In this document: positions 25,216 to 33,403 of the stretch, in pieces
Layout: every line of letters starts with the position of its first letter
How positions within the stretch are numbered: the first letter of the stretch is position 1
Notes under the pieces: model-generated
What the model saw: the letters and a program-made list of their open reading frames with translations, nothing else
The model's database searches: none
What the model was told of the DNA's origin: nothing
Assembly: GCA_000701625.1 (NCBI GenBank)
Contig: KL370805.1
Coordinates: 2,440-66,439, forward strand
DNA: 64,000 bases
Direction: 5' to 3'
From: Lachnospiraceae bacterium MC2017
Lineage (GTDB): Bacteria; Bacillota; Clostridia; Lachnospirales; Lachnospiraceae
Program-made: the position numbers and the translations under genes

Positions 25216-26094
25216 TCATTCTCCTTCTTCCACCATTGCTGTTCCGATACCTTTATCTGTAAAGATCTCGAGGAGCAGGCAGTGAAGCACACGTCCGTCA
25301 AGAATATGTACATTATGTACTCCACCATGTATTGCATCGATACAATTTCCGAGCTTCGGGATCATTCCTCCGCCAATGAATCCCTCATCCAGAAGAGACT
25401 GTGCCTCTGATGCTGTTAATCTGGAAATAAATGACGACTTGTCATTTATATCTTTATATAAGCCTTCAATGTCTGTTAAAAACGCAAGCTTTTCCGCCTT
25501 TACTGCCTTTGCGATTGCGCAGGCCGCATCGTCGGCATTGATATTGTAGGTATGATAATTCTCATCCATTCCAATGGGAGCCACGATCGGCAGGAAGTCT
25601 TTTTCCAGAAGATCATGGATTATCTTAGGATCAACTTCCGTTACTTCTCCTACATATCCTATATCTTCTCCATTGGAGAGTTTTTTCTTTACCTTTAAGA
25701 GACCGCCGTCTTTTCCACTGATACCGATAGCCTTTACACCGAGAGACTCTACCAGCTGTACGAGGCACTTATTTACTTTGTTTAAGACCATCTCGGCAAT
25801 TTCCATGGTATCCTCGTCTGTAACACGGAGACCATTTATAAATTTCGGCTCCATGCCGGCTTTTTCTACCCAGCGGCTTATTTCTTTTCCGCCACCATGC
25901 ACGATTATCGGTTTGAATCCAACGAGTTTTAAGAGTGTTACGTCTTTTATCACGTTTGTCCTAAGTTCATCACTTGTCATGGCAGATCCGCCATATTTTA
26001 CAACAATTATCTTCCTGTTAAATTTCTGTATATAGGGTAATGCTTCGATAAGAACTCCTGCCTTATCCTGTATTTTCTGCATTGATATGTCCAT
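25216..26094 (-). CDS. argB: Acetylglutamate kinase
   Basis: 292 residues. This amino-acid kinase phosphorylates N-acetylglutamate in the second step of arginine synthesis. [12 protein letters not shown] (ATP site), [23 protein letters not shown] and [11 protein letters not shown] are the diagnostic segments. N-terminal extension helices before the kinase core ([21 protein letters not shown]) are typical of arginine-inhibited hexameric enzymes, so feedback inhibition is plausible. The start at 26094 has AGAAAGG 7 nt upstream; an ATG at 26148 overlaps argJ and is rejected. Confidence 0.97.
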   Translation of the reverse strand: MDISMQKIQDKAGVLIEALPYIQKFNRKIIVVKYGGSAMTSDELRTNVIKDVTLLKLVGFKPIIVHGGGKEISRWVEKAGMEPKFINGLRVTDEDTMEIAEMVLNKVNKCLVQLVESLGVKAIGISGKDGGLLKVKKKLSNGEDIGYVGEVTEVDPKIIHDLLEKDFLPIVAPIGMDENYHTYNINADDAACAIAKAVKAEKLAFLTDIEGLYKDINDKSSFISRLTASEAQSLLDEGFIGGGMIPKLGNCIDAIHGGVHNVHILDGRVLHCLLLEIFTDKGIGTAMVEEGE

Positions 26095-26151
26095 TTTTTT
26101 ACCTTTCTGATCTATCTGTGCCAGTCTATGTATGAAGATCTGAATCAAATA

Positions 26152-27375
26152 TCAAGATCTGTAATCCGCATTGATCTTTACATAATCGTATGTAAGATCA
26201 CATCCCCATGCTGTAGCAGACTCGTCACCCATCTTCATATCGGCAGTCACATGCACTGTCTTTTCGGAAAGAATCTTTGTAGCTTCCTCTTCGCTGTAGT
26301 CCACTGCCTTTCCATCCTTGAAGATGAGCATCTTTCCTGCATCACTTCCAAACCAGAGCTCAATATGATCAGGATCAAAGGTAACTCCGGAATATCCCAG
26401 CGCGCAGAGGATCCTTCCCCAGTTTGCGTCATGACCATAGATCGCAGCCTTTGTAAGAGATGAAGTGATCACCGACTTTGCAAGGGTCCTTGCATGCTCT
26501 TTCGTATCAGCATTAACTACCTCTACTTCAAAAAGTGCTGTTGCGCCTTCTCCATCTCCTGCCATTTCCTTTGCAAGTGTCGTATTCACATAATTCAGAG
26601 CTTTTCTAAAAGCCTCATAATCTGCATTTTTCTCTGTGATTTCCGTATTTCCCGCTTCACCGTTTGCAAGGCAGAGATAGGTATCATTTGTGGACGTATC
26701 TCCATCTACCGAGATCATATTGAAAGTATCCGGTATATCACCTGATACAGCATCTCTTAACAGATCACCAGTGATGTTAATGTCTGTTGTCACATAGGCA
26801 AGCATGGTGCACATATTCGGATGGATCATTCCCGAACCCTTTGCCATTCCTCCTACAGTCACAGTTTTTCCGCCTATTTCAAATTGAACGGCAACCTGCT
26901 TTGAGTGCGTATCTGTAGTCATGATAGCCTCTGCAGCCAGTGTTCCTGCATCAATGCTGTCATCAAGCGACGGAACCAGCTTTTCAACGCCTTCCTTTAT
27001 CTTGTCCATTCTAAGCTGCATTCCGATAACACCTGTGGAACCAACCAGAACCGTATCCTCCGGAATATTAAGAAGAGCACCTGCGACCTTGGCTGTTTCA
27101 GCACAGTATGCCATGCCTTCCTCACCTGTACACGCATTTGCGATCCCGGAATTAACTACAACTGCCTGCGCTATACCCTTTCCGCGTACGATATCCCTGT
27201 CCCAGATCACCGGAGCCGCTTTTACTATATTTGTTGTAAAAGTTCCCGCAGCTTTACAGGGTGTAACGGAATAGATCATCGCCATATCTTTTCTATTTTG
27301 ATACTTTATTCCGGCTTCGACTCCCGCTGCCTTAAAACCCTTTGCTGCAGTAACACCGCCATCTATGATCTTCAT
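26152..27375 (-). CDS. argJ: Bifunctional ornithine acetyltransferase / N-acetylglutamate synthase
   Basis: 407 residues. ArgJ recycles the acetyl group from N-acetylornithine to glutamate. The autocleavage site that makes alpha and beta chains lies in KGSGMIHPNMCTMLAY; most homologues read NMATML, so the residue just before the nucleophilic Thr is Cys rather than Ala here, while the Thr is kept. Other blocks are NSGIANACTG and GHDANWGRILCALGYSG. Having ArgJ makes the arginine pathway cyclic. It lies 57 bp upstream of argB and 29 bp after a GNAT gene. Confidence 0.96.
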   Translation of the reverse strand: MKIIDGGVTAAKGFKAAGVEAGIKYQNRKDMAMIYSVTPCKAAGTFTTNIVKAAPVIWDRDIVRGKGIAQAVVVNSGIANACTGEEGMAYCAETAKVAGALLNIPEDTVLVGSTGVIGMQLRMDKIKEGVEKLVPSLDDSIDAGTLAAEAIMTTDTHSKQVAVQFEIGGKTVTVGGMAKGSGMIHPNMCTMLAYVTTDINITGDLLRDAVSGDIPDTFNMISVDGDTSTNDTYLCLANGEAGNTEITEKNADYEAFRKALNYVNTTLAKEMAGDGEGATALFEVEVVNADTKEHARTLAKSVITSSLTKAAIYGHDANWGRILCALGYSGVTFDPDHIELWFGSDAGKMLIFKDGKAVDYSEEEATKILSEKTVHVTADMKMGDESATAWGCDLTYDYVKINADYRS

Positions 27376-27404
27376 ATCCCAGTCCTTTCCGTATATTTCC
27401 TAAC

Positions 27405-27848
27405 TCAGGAATTGAAACTCTCAATATTTTCTGTATTTAAGGTGAAATCGTAATAATTAAGATCCTGTCTCTGTGTCCACCCGATTTCTTTCCAAAAAGC
27501 ATTTCCAACATCGTTTTTTGTAAATGCTATGAGTGCCACTTTGTTGATCTTCTCTTTTTTTAGTGCTCTCATGGCCATTACGACCATCTCTCTGCCGATA
27601 CCACGCATACGGTATCCTTCCTTTACGCATACATGATAGAAAGTTGCCCGCCTTCCGTCATGTCCGCAAAGAAGTGCTCCAACTATCTGTCCATCTTCCA
27701 CGGCTACGATGGATGTCGCCGGATTTCTCTCCAAAAATTTCTGTACACCTTCGCGGCTGTCATCGATAGACCTGATCGAAAATCCCTTTATAGACATCCA
27801 GAGCTCATATACGCCATCGTAGTCATTTATTGTCATTGTCCTGATCAT
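27405..27848 (-). CDS. GNAT family N-acetyltransferase inserted in the arg operon
   Basis: 147 residues, a single GNAT domain: MIRTMTINDYDGVYELW at the start, VAVEDGQIVGALLCG (beta4) and the acetyl-CoA loop YRMRGIGREMVVMAMRAL, then ALIAFTKNDVGNAFWKEIGW. It resembles YpeA/RimI-like proteins rather than the long ArgA/ArgO enzymes. Placement between argC and argJ suggests a role in N-acetylglutamate supply or in modifying an arginine-pathway component, but the substrate cannot be deduced. Spacing is 10 bp to argC and 29 bp to argJ. Confidence 0.85.
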   Translation of the reverse strand: MIRTMTINDYDGVYELWMSIKGFSIRSIDDSREGVQKFLERNPATSIVAVEDGQIVGALLCGHDGRRATFYHVCVKEGYRMRGIGREMVVMAMRALKKEKINKVALIAFTKNDVGNAFWKEIGWTQRQDLNYYDFTLNTENIESFNS

Positions 27849-27858
27849 TACTTCTTCC

Positions 27859-28899
27859 TTATGGTACCATCGGCACGGACTTCAATCCTTCCGTCTCATC
27901 AAATCCAAACATCAGATTCATGTTCTGAACAGCCTGTCCCGCTGCTCCTTTTACGAGATTGTCGAGTGCACCCATCATTACAACGCGGTTGGTTCTCTCA
28001 TCAACCTTGAAATTTACATCCACAAAATTGCTGCCTTCTGTAAATCTGGTCTCCGGTGTCTGCCCATCATTCAGCACACGTACAAAAAACTCATCTTTGT
28101 AATACTTGTTATATGCATTTCTGATATCCTCTTCTGTCACACCTTCTTTCAGAGTTGCGGTCTCTGTAGCAAGGATTCCTCTGTTCATGGGAACCAGATG
28201 GGGTGTGAAATTGATCATGATCGGATCACCGTATGCATAGGAAAGCTGTTCTTCTATCTCAGGTGTATGTCTGTGCGTTGTAACTCCATACGCCTTTGCA
28301 CTTTCATTTACTTCACAGAAAAGATTTGCTACCTTTGCGCCCCGGCCCGCTCCCGATACACCTGAAAGAGCATTGATTATCAATGTATCCGGATCTATCA
28401 AATGTTCTTTTACAAGAGGATACGCTGTAAGGATAGAACAGGTGGTATAGCATCCCGGATTTGCAAGAAGTCTTGTATTCTTTATCTTCTCTCTGTTTAC
28501 CTCGCAAAGTCCGTATACAGCTTTCTGTATCAGTTCCGGAGATTTATGTTCTATGTGATACCATTTCTCATATGTAAATACGTCTCTTATACGGTAGTCT
28601 GCTGAAAGATCGATAAACTTAGTCTTCTCAAGGATCTCATTTGTAAGAACACTTGAAAGATATCCCTGCGGAGTTGCAGTAAATACCACATCCACGCTAT
28701 CCGCAAGTTCTGCGAGTTCTTTTCCGCTGCACTCCATATCCAGAACTTCAAAATAGTTTCTATATATATCAGCAAATTTCTGACCGGCAAAGCTTCGGGA
28801 CACCAGCCATTTGATCTCTATATCCTTATGATTAAGAAGCAGGCGGATTATTTCATTTCCTGCATATCCTGTTGCACCGATTATTCCAACTTTTACCAT
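27859..28899 (-). CDS. argC: N-acetyl-gamma-glutamyl-phosphate reductase
   Basis: 346 residues, type 1 ArgC. The NADP-binding motif GIIGATGYAGNEIIRLL lies at the start, the catalytic Cys is in LLANPGCYTTCSIL, and the active-site His is in GVTTHRHTPEIEEQ. It reduces N-acetylglutamyl phosphate to the semialdehyde. It is the first gene of the minus-strand arg series, with the promoter at 28975-29003 and AAAGGA before the ATG, and is divergent from argG. Confidence 0.97.
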   Translation of the reverse strand: MVKVGIIGATGYAGNEIIRLLLNHKDIEIKWLVSRSFAGQKFADIYRNYFEVLDMECSGKELAELADSVDVVFTATPQGYLSSVLTNEILEKTKFIDLSADYRIRDVFTYEKWYHIEHKSPELIQKAVYGLCEVNREKIKNTRLLANPGCYTTCSILTAYPLVKEHLIDPDTLIINALSGVSGAGRGAKVANLFCEVNESAKAYGVTTHRHTPEIEEQLSYAYGDPIMINFTPHLVPMNRGILATETATLKEGVTEEDIRNAYNKYYKDEFFVRVLNDGQTPETRFTEGSNFVDVNFKVDERTNRVVMMGALDNLVKGAAGQAVQNMNLMFGFDETEGLKSVPMVP

Positions 28900-28974
28900 A
28901 GCTGATTTCCTTTCAGTACTTATCTAATAAGTAAAACTTATGTGATGTTACCCACATTGACCAAACCATTTTTT

Positions 28975-29003
28975 ATTTTAGTTCAGCTTTTAACCCATTA
29001 CAA
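28975..29003 (-). promoter_or_regulatory. Probable sigma-A promoter of the argC operon
   Basis: TTGTAA (28998-29003), a 17-bp spacer and TAAAAT (28975-28980) on the minus strand, about 75 bp upstream of argC. Confidence 0.55.
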
Positions 29004-29050
29004 GTGTAACGCGTTAACGTGCGATATGCCACCAGGCATTTTTTGTGATG

Positions 29051-29084
29051 TGCATAAGTATACGTCCGATATGTATATTATGCA
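29051..29084. promoter_or_regulatory. Palindromic TGCATAA site in the argC-argG intergenic region (possible ArgR operator)
   Basis: TGCATAAGTATAC and GTATATTATGCA face each other across 9 bp with one extra base. Further TGCATA half sites occur at 29103-29108 and an ArgR-like A/T-rich box at 29133-29152. The pair lies between the divergent argC and argG promoters, the expected place for an arginine repressor. Confidence 0.4.
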
Positions 29085-29132
29085 ACTATTTTATTGATTT
29101 TTTGCATATTGTACATCTTTTATGCTTTAAAC

Positions 29133-29152
29133 GTGAATATTTTATACTTGAT
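29133..29152. promoter_or_regulatory. Possible ARG box overlapping the argG -35
   Basis: GTGAATATTTTATACTTGAT approximates the ARG box pattern TGAATnnnnATTCA with mismatches in the right half. It overlaps the argG -35 element, so binding would block RNA polymerase. Confidence 0.35.
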
Positions 29153-29176
29153 TGATTTAAATATGCGGTGTATTAT
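29148..29176 (+). promoter_or_regulatory. Probable sigma-A promoter of argG
   Basis: TTGATT (29148-29153), a 17-bp spacer and TATTAT (29171-29176). The resulting leader is about 120 nt and holds two GC-rich hairpins (CCGGCT/AGCCGG, and GGCGCC-TCC-GGCGC just before the Shine-Dalgarno). Confidence 0.6.
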
Positions 29177-29303
29177 CTTCATATGAGTTGCCGACGACAC
29201 AGCAACAATACCGGCTAACAGGATAAATTACCGCAGCCGGAATTACATTATAAATATACACTGTATATATACAGGCGCCTCCGGCGCAGATTGGAGAAAG
29301 ATC

Positions 29304-30548
29304 ATGGCAGATAAAGAAAAGGTTATCCTCGCTTATTCCGGTGGACTTGATACTACAACCATCATTCCCTGGCTCAAAGAGAACTACAATTATGATGTAG
29401 TTTGCGTCTGCGTAGACTGCGGACAGGAAGAAGAACTTGACGGACTTGAAGAGCGCGCGAAGTCATGCGGCGCTGCTAAGCTTTACATCGAAAATGTAAT
29501 CGATGAGTTTGCTGATGAATATATCGTTCCCTGTGTACAGGCTCATGCCGTATATGAAAACGAATATCTCCTCGGTACTTCAATGGCTCGTCCACTTATC
29601 GCTAAAAAGCTGGTAGAGATCGCACGTAAAGAAAATGCCGTTGCAATCTGCCACGGTGCTACCGGTAAGGGTAACGACCAGATCCGTTTCGAACTCGGTA
29701 TCAAAGCACTTGCTCCGGATCTTAAGATCATCGCTGCATGGCGTGATCCTCACTGGGATATGGATTCCCGTGAGTCTGAGATCGCATACTGTGAGAAGCA
29801 CGGCATCCATCTTCCTTTCGATCCTGAGTCTTCCTACAGCCGTGACCGTAACCTCTGGCACATCAGCCACGAAGGCCTGGAACTCGAAGATCCTTCTCAG
29901 GGACCTAACTACAAGCATGTCCTCATGCTTAGCAACCGCCCCGAAGATGCACCGGACGAAGCCGAGGAAGTAACAATGACTTTCGAAAAGGGTATCCCGA
30001 CAAGCATCAACGGTAAGGAAATGAAGGTTTCCGATATCATCCGTACCCTGAACAAGCTCGGCGGAAAGCACGGAATCGGTATCATCGACATCGTAGAGAA
30101 CCGTGTTGTCGGCATGAAGAGCCGCGGTGTTTACGAGACCCCTGGCGGAACTATCCTCTATGCAGCACATCAGCAGCTCGAGGAGCTCATCCTTGACCGT
30201 GAGTGCGCACGTGAGAAAAAGCGTATCAGTGATGAGCTTGCTCAGCTTGTATATGAAGGAAAGTGGTTCACACCTCTTTGTGAAGCTCTCCGCGCATTTG
30301 TTTCCGTTACTCAGGAATATGTAACAGGCGAGGTAAAATTCCGTCTTTACAAAGGAAATATCATCAAAGCAGGTGAAACTTCTCCGTATTCCCTGTATAA
30401 TGAAAGCCTGGCATCCTTTAAGACAGGTGATATGTACGATCATCACGACGCACAGGGCTTTATCACTCTCTTTGGTCTTTCTACCAAGGTACGTGCCCTT
30501 AAGCAGCTCGAGATCAAAAAGGACTTAAAGAACGCCAATACCAAATAA
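29304..30548 (+). CDS. argG: Argininosuccinate synthase
   Basis: 414 residues. It condenses citrulline and aspartate with ATP. The PP-loop AYSGGLDTTTIIPWL lies at residues 10-24; GATGKGNDQIRFELG, SYSRDRNLWHISHEG and YETPGGTILYAAH are family signatures. GGAG lies 7 nt before the ATG. It is divergent from the argC operon and codon use is biased toward frequent codons, consistent with good expression. No argF or argH is present nearby. Confidence 0.98.
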   Translation: MADKEKVILAYSGGLDTTTIIPWLKENYNYDVVCVCVDCGQEEELDGLEERAKSCGAAKLYIENVIDEFADEYIVPCVQAHAVYENEYLLGTSMARPLIAKKLVEIARKENAVAICHGATGKGNDQIRFELGIKALAPDLKIIAAWRDPHWDMDSRESEIAYCEKHGIHLPFDPESSYSRDRNLWHISHEGLELEDPSQGPNYKHVLMLSNRPEDAPDEAEEVTMTFEKGIPTSINGKEMKVSDIIRTLNKLGGKHGIGIIDIVENRVVGMKSRGVYETPGGTILYAAHQQLEELILDRECAREKKRISDELAQLVYEGKWFTPLCEALRAFVSVTQEYVTGEVKFRLYKGNIIKAGETSPYSLYNESLASFKTGDMYDHHDAQGFITLFGLSTKVRALKQLEIKKDLKNANTK

Positions 30549-30569
30549 TACAGGCGGCAGGAAAAAGTA

Positions 30570-30869
30570 ATGCAGACATTTCTAACAGTAATCGGTGTTT
30601 ATTTCATAGCAGTTAATCTCTGGGGACTTATCCTCATGAGGATCGATAAAAAGCGTGCTGAACGTAATTTTTGGCGTGTCAGTGAATTCGGGCTTTTTAT
30701 CCCTGCATTCTTTGGCGGTACGGTAGGGTGTCTCTTTGGCATGTACATTTTTCATCACAAAACGAGGCATCCAAAATTCACTATCGGTATGCCTGTGATC
30801 CTTTGCCTTCAGGCTGCTCTGGTTTTGGGAGTTGTATTTTTTGCGCCTTATAAAATAACATTTATGTAA
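30570..30869 (+). CDS. DUF1294 small membrane protein
   Basis: 99 residues. Two to three membrane segments surround the diagnostic block MRIDKKRAERNFWRVSEFGLF, followed by GGTVGCLFGMYIFHHKTRHPKF, the conserved DUF1294 end. The function is unknown. It starts 21 bp after argG and shares its terminator at 30877-30904, so it is probably expressed with argG by chance of position. Confidence 0.85.
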   Translation: MQTFLTVIGVYFIAVNLWGLILMRIDKKRAERNFWRVSEFGLFIPAFFGGTVGCLFGMYIFHHKTRHPKFTIGMPVILCLQAALVLGVVFFAPYKITFM

Positions 30870-30876
30870 TTATTAT

Positions 30877-30904
30877 CCCCCGGTTTTTACACCGGGGGAT
30901 TTTG
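30877..30904 (+). terminator. Intrinsic terminator of argG-DUF1294
   Basis: CCCCCGGT-TTTTAC-ACCGGGGG stem followed by ATTTTG, 8 bp after the DUF1294 stop. Confidence 0.85.
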
Positions 30905-30921
30905 TATCGGGGGATATATCT

Positions 30922-31647
30922 ATGGCACTTTACATTGCGGTACTGGATGAAAATCCGGCAGACAGAAAACAGGCAGAGCGCCTTTTAACACGTGAGTCTT
31001 CACGCAGAAATGAATCAGGTCAGATTATTTATACGGATATTTACGGAAGCGAATCTGCTATGATGCCTTTCGCAGAAAAATATGACATTTTCTTCATCGA
31101 TGTCATAACTCCACGCGACGGCATGATGGTTGCAGTCACTCTGCGTCAAATGAATATCTCTGTCCCGATAGTCCTCTGTTCAGGTTCTATCCACTATAGT
31201 GACAAATACGAAAACACCTTAGATCTTTTATACCGCACAAAGCCACTTCAGGCTCGTGACTATGCATCACTCATTGACTATGCGTTTTCTGCAAAAGAAA
31301 ATCTACCGGAAAGAGTTGAGCTTAGAAACGAAAACGGAACCCTATATGTTCCCACTGAAGAAATCCTCTATGGACGTGAAATGAACGGTTATGTTGCCGT
31401 CGCGCTTAAGGGCGATCGTTCCTTTCACTTTCTCGGAAATCTCTTTGCTTTCGAGAACCTTCTCGAGTCCTCAACTCTTCACTTTCTCGAAACATCAAAA
31501 AACACCGTCATAAACATGGCAGAAGTCGTATCCGCTCAGGGAAACAGCTTCCGCATGTCTGACGGTGCCATCATACGTTATTCACTTTTCCGTAAATCCA
31601 TGATCCAGAAATCCTGGAAAAAATATGCACAGCTGAAAGCTAAATGA
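30922..31647 (+). CDS. Receiver + LytTR transcription regulator without adjacent kinase
   Basis: 241 residues. The N-terminal receiver has acidic residues D9/E10, candidate phosphoacceptor D60 (DIFFIDV), S87 and K107 (RTKP). A LytTR-type DNA-binding domain covers about residues 125-241 (VELRNENGTLYVPTEEILYGREMNGYV, LHFLETSKNTVINMAEV). LytTR regulators of the AgrA type usually have a kinase neighbour; none is here. The gene starts 17 bp after a terminator, with GGGGGA 8 nt before the ATG, and converges on the second DegV gene with a 4-bp gap and no visible terminator between them. Confidence 0.78.
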   Translation: MALYIAVLDENPADRKQAERLLTRESSRRNESGQIIYTDIYGSESAMMPFAEKYDIFFIDVITPRDGMMVAVTLRQMNISVPIVLCSGSIHYSDKYENTLDLLYRTKPLQARDYASLIDYAFSAKENLPERVELRNENGTLYVPTEEILYGREMNGYVAVALKGDRSFHFLGNLFAFENLLESSTLHFLETSKNTVINMAEVVSAQGNSFRMSDGAIIRYSLFRKSMIQKSWKKYAQLKAK

Positions 31648-31651
31648 TCTA

Positions 31652-32497
31652 TTAAAAGGTGGCGATGATACCGCCGTCACATGCATACAAAGATGAGATA
31701 CCTGCCATATCAATGATACGTGTCTCCTTAAATTTAGCTTTTGCGATATAGAGTGCAGCAACTTCTTCTGCTCTTTTTTCGCAGTTACAGTGAGATATAA
31801 ATAGAATCCTGTCTTCAGTCGAAGATACCTGCTCAAGGCTATGGGACACCATCTTGTCCAATGCTTTTTTCATACCTCTTGCAATAGCAACCTGCTCGAT
31901 AATACCGTGATTTCCGATGCAGATCGGCTTTATGCTAAGCGCTGTCGCCGCAAGCGCCTTCATTGTCGAAAGTCGTCCGTTCTTCCTCAGTGCTTCAAGA
32001 CTCTCCAGAACAAAATATGTCTTCAGATCATCATAAGCGAACTTTTCTGTTTTCTCGACAACCTCTTCAAAGGACAGTCCCTGCTCTACAAGTTCTGCTG
32101 CTTTCAAAAGTACCTGCATTTCTCCGCATGATGCTGAATAAGAATTAAAAACATGGATCTTCTTTTTTTCATCCGGATGATCTTCTTCGTACAGCTGCTT
32201 TGCAAGCACCGCTGAGTTATATGAACCGGAAAGCTCACTTGAAAGCGTGGTTACAAAGACAATATCCACATCTCCCTCAAACGCACTCATATACTGCTCA
32301 GGAGAAGGGCATGAAGATTTAGGACACTTCGGATAAGCTGCGACTTTTTTTAGGAAATCCGCCTGATCAAAGGAAGCATCATCAATTATCACATCATCTC
32401 CGACCATTATGGTCAGCGGTACATTCACGCAATCGTGCTCTTTTCTGAAATCCTCCGGAAATTCACAACAGCTGTCCCCTACATATCTGATTTTCAT
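31652..32497 (-). CDS. DegV family protein (second copy)
   Basis: About 281 residues. The ligand motifs are VGDSCCEFP at the start (DSC in place of the usual DSS/DST), KSSCPSPEQY and TTLSSELSGSYNSA. It is clearly divergent from the DegV at 1595-2494 and may bind a different fatty acid. It has two consecutive cysteines at residues 10-11 beside the ligand site, and another Cys in the SCPSP loop. The start at 32497 has GAGGAG 6 nt upstream. Confidence 0.88.
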   Translation of the reverse strand: MKIRYVGDSCCEFPEDFRKEHDCVNVPLTIMVGDDVIIDDASFDQADFLKKVAAYPKCPKSSCPSPEQYMSAFEGDVDIVFVTTLSSELSGSYNSAVLAKQLYEEDHPDEKKKIHVFNSYSASCGEMQVLLKAAELVEQGLSFEEVVEKTEKFAYDDLKTYFVLESLEALRKNGRLSTMKALAATALSIKPICIGNHGIIEQVAIARGMKKALDKMVSHSLEQVSSTEDRILFISHCNCEKRAEEVAALYIAKAKFKETRIIDMAGISSLYACDGGIIATF

Positions 32498-32620
32498 TAC
32501 ATACTCCTCGGTAATCAATAATAGGAAGTCTGGTATTACACGCTCCTATCAAGTAGTTTTCAATACCACATATTATAGCATATGATATATACGCTCACAA
32601 TACAATTGACAACAGGGTTC

Positions 32621-32799
32621 CAAGTAAAAATCCGATTGGTTACTGTTCACTCGCTTATAGCTCGCTCCAGTAACAGATTTTGCCAATTAAATCGCCTTCG
32701 GCGATGGGCAAAATCATAGTGGTTTTCCTTGGTTATTGGCTGCAATCTCCGCAGCAGAGTGCTCCGATTGCCTCTGAACAGTAACTCCGATTGTACTTG
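32621..32799. repeat. 179-bp palindromic intergenic element (MITE-like)
   Basis: The ends are inverted repeats: CAAGTA, an ATCCGATT/AATCGGA-like block and GTTACTGTTCA on the left match TGAACAGTAAC through TACTTG on the right with small gaps. Inside is a strong hairpin, GATTTTGCC/GGCAAAATC (32676-32684 and 32707-32715), enclosing ATCGCC-TTC-GGCGAT. It has no coding potential. It fills most of the gap between the second degV and the DUF5721-like gene. Confidence 0.65.
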
Positions 32800-32863
32800 C
32801 ACAAAGAGGATTTTGTGTCATAAGTTGTTGTATGTCCACAATTCCCGCTGTAAAATATGAGTT

Positions 32864-33334
32864 ATGATTGCACTTACGATTAAAGATATAAAAAAATTTA
32901 TGAACCTCTTGTTCGCTTCCGATAATCTTGATGCTTGTTTTCTTGAGGAAGCTACTATACGCACCTTTGCAGATTTTTCAATCGACGGACGCTTCAATCC
33001 GTCTTTTTTCGGTGATGAAGCAGATGCTGTAGAAAAGACAGAATTAATACGCTGGAAGATGGTCCGTCCTTCCTGTCTGTCACTCATACGCGGACACAAT
33101 ACACCTCTCTATATGAAATTCGTTTTTCATTATGATGTAGATACGCTTCCTGAACTTCCCGGCAGGGACAATGTGAAAGCCCTTTTATTTATGGTTCAGT
33201 TCCGTGCCGGTGAACTGACTATTACAACAGGAAGCTCCCAAAAAACTTTCAGCCTCGATAAAGATGCTGATCACTATTGGGATGATTTCCTACGTGAAAA
33301 GATCATCTCCTTAGGGATCAGTTTTGACGAATAA
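32864..33334 (+). CDS. DUF5721-like protein of unknown function
   Basis: 156 residues, soluble. The opening MIALTIKDIKKFMNLLFASDNLDACFLEEATIRTF and the following IDGRFNPSFF agree with my recollection of the DUF5721 family, found mainly in Lachnospiraceae. No catalytic motif or membrane segment is visible. It stands alone between a palindromic element and a bidirectional terminator. No clear Shine-Dalgarno precedes the ATG; transcription may begin within the element's right flank. Confidence 0.6.
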   Translation: MIALTIKDIKKFMNLLFASDNLDACFLEEATIRTFADFSIDGRFNPSFFGDEADAVEKTELIRWKMVRPSCLSLIRGHNTPLYMKFVFHYDVDTLPELPGRDNVKALLFMVQFRAGELTITTGSSQKTFSLDKDADHYWDDFLREKIISLGISFDE

Positions 33335-33344
33335 TTTTTCACAG

Positions 33345-33379
33345 AAAAGGGATGTTCCCGTGCAAGGAACATCCCTTTT
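33345..33379. terminator. Bidirectional intrinsic terminator
   Basis: AAAAGGGATGTTCC and GGAACATCCCTTTT pair perfectly over 14 bp with a 7-nt loop. The A/T ends provide T-runs in both directions for the converging DUF5721-like and S1-domain genes. Confidence 0.85.
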
Positions 33380-33403
33380 CCTATATCTATCCCACTTCTG
33401 TTA

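Noticed and set aside
29580-30446. A 288-codon open frame on the minus strand inside argG
   Set aside because: It lies wholly antisense to a full-length, highly conserved argG, has no ribosome binding site and no recognisable domain; it is a by-product of argG codon bias.
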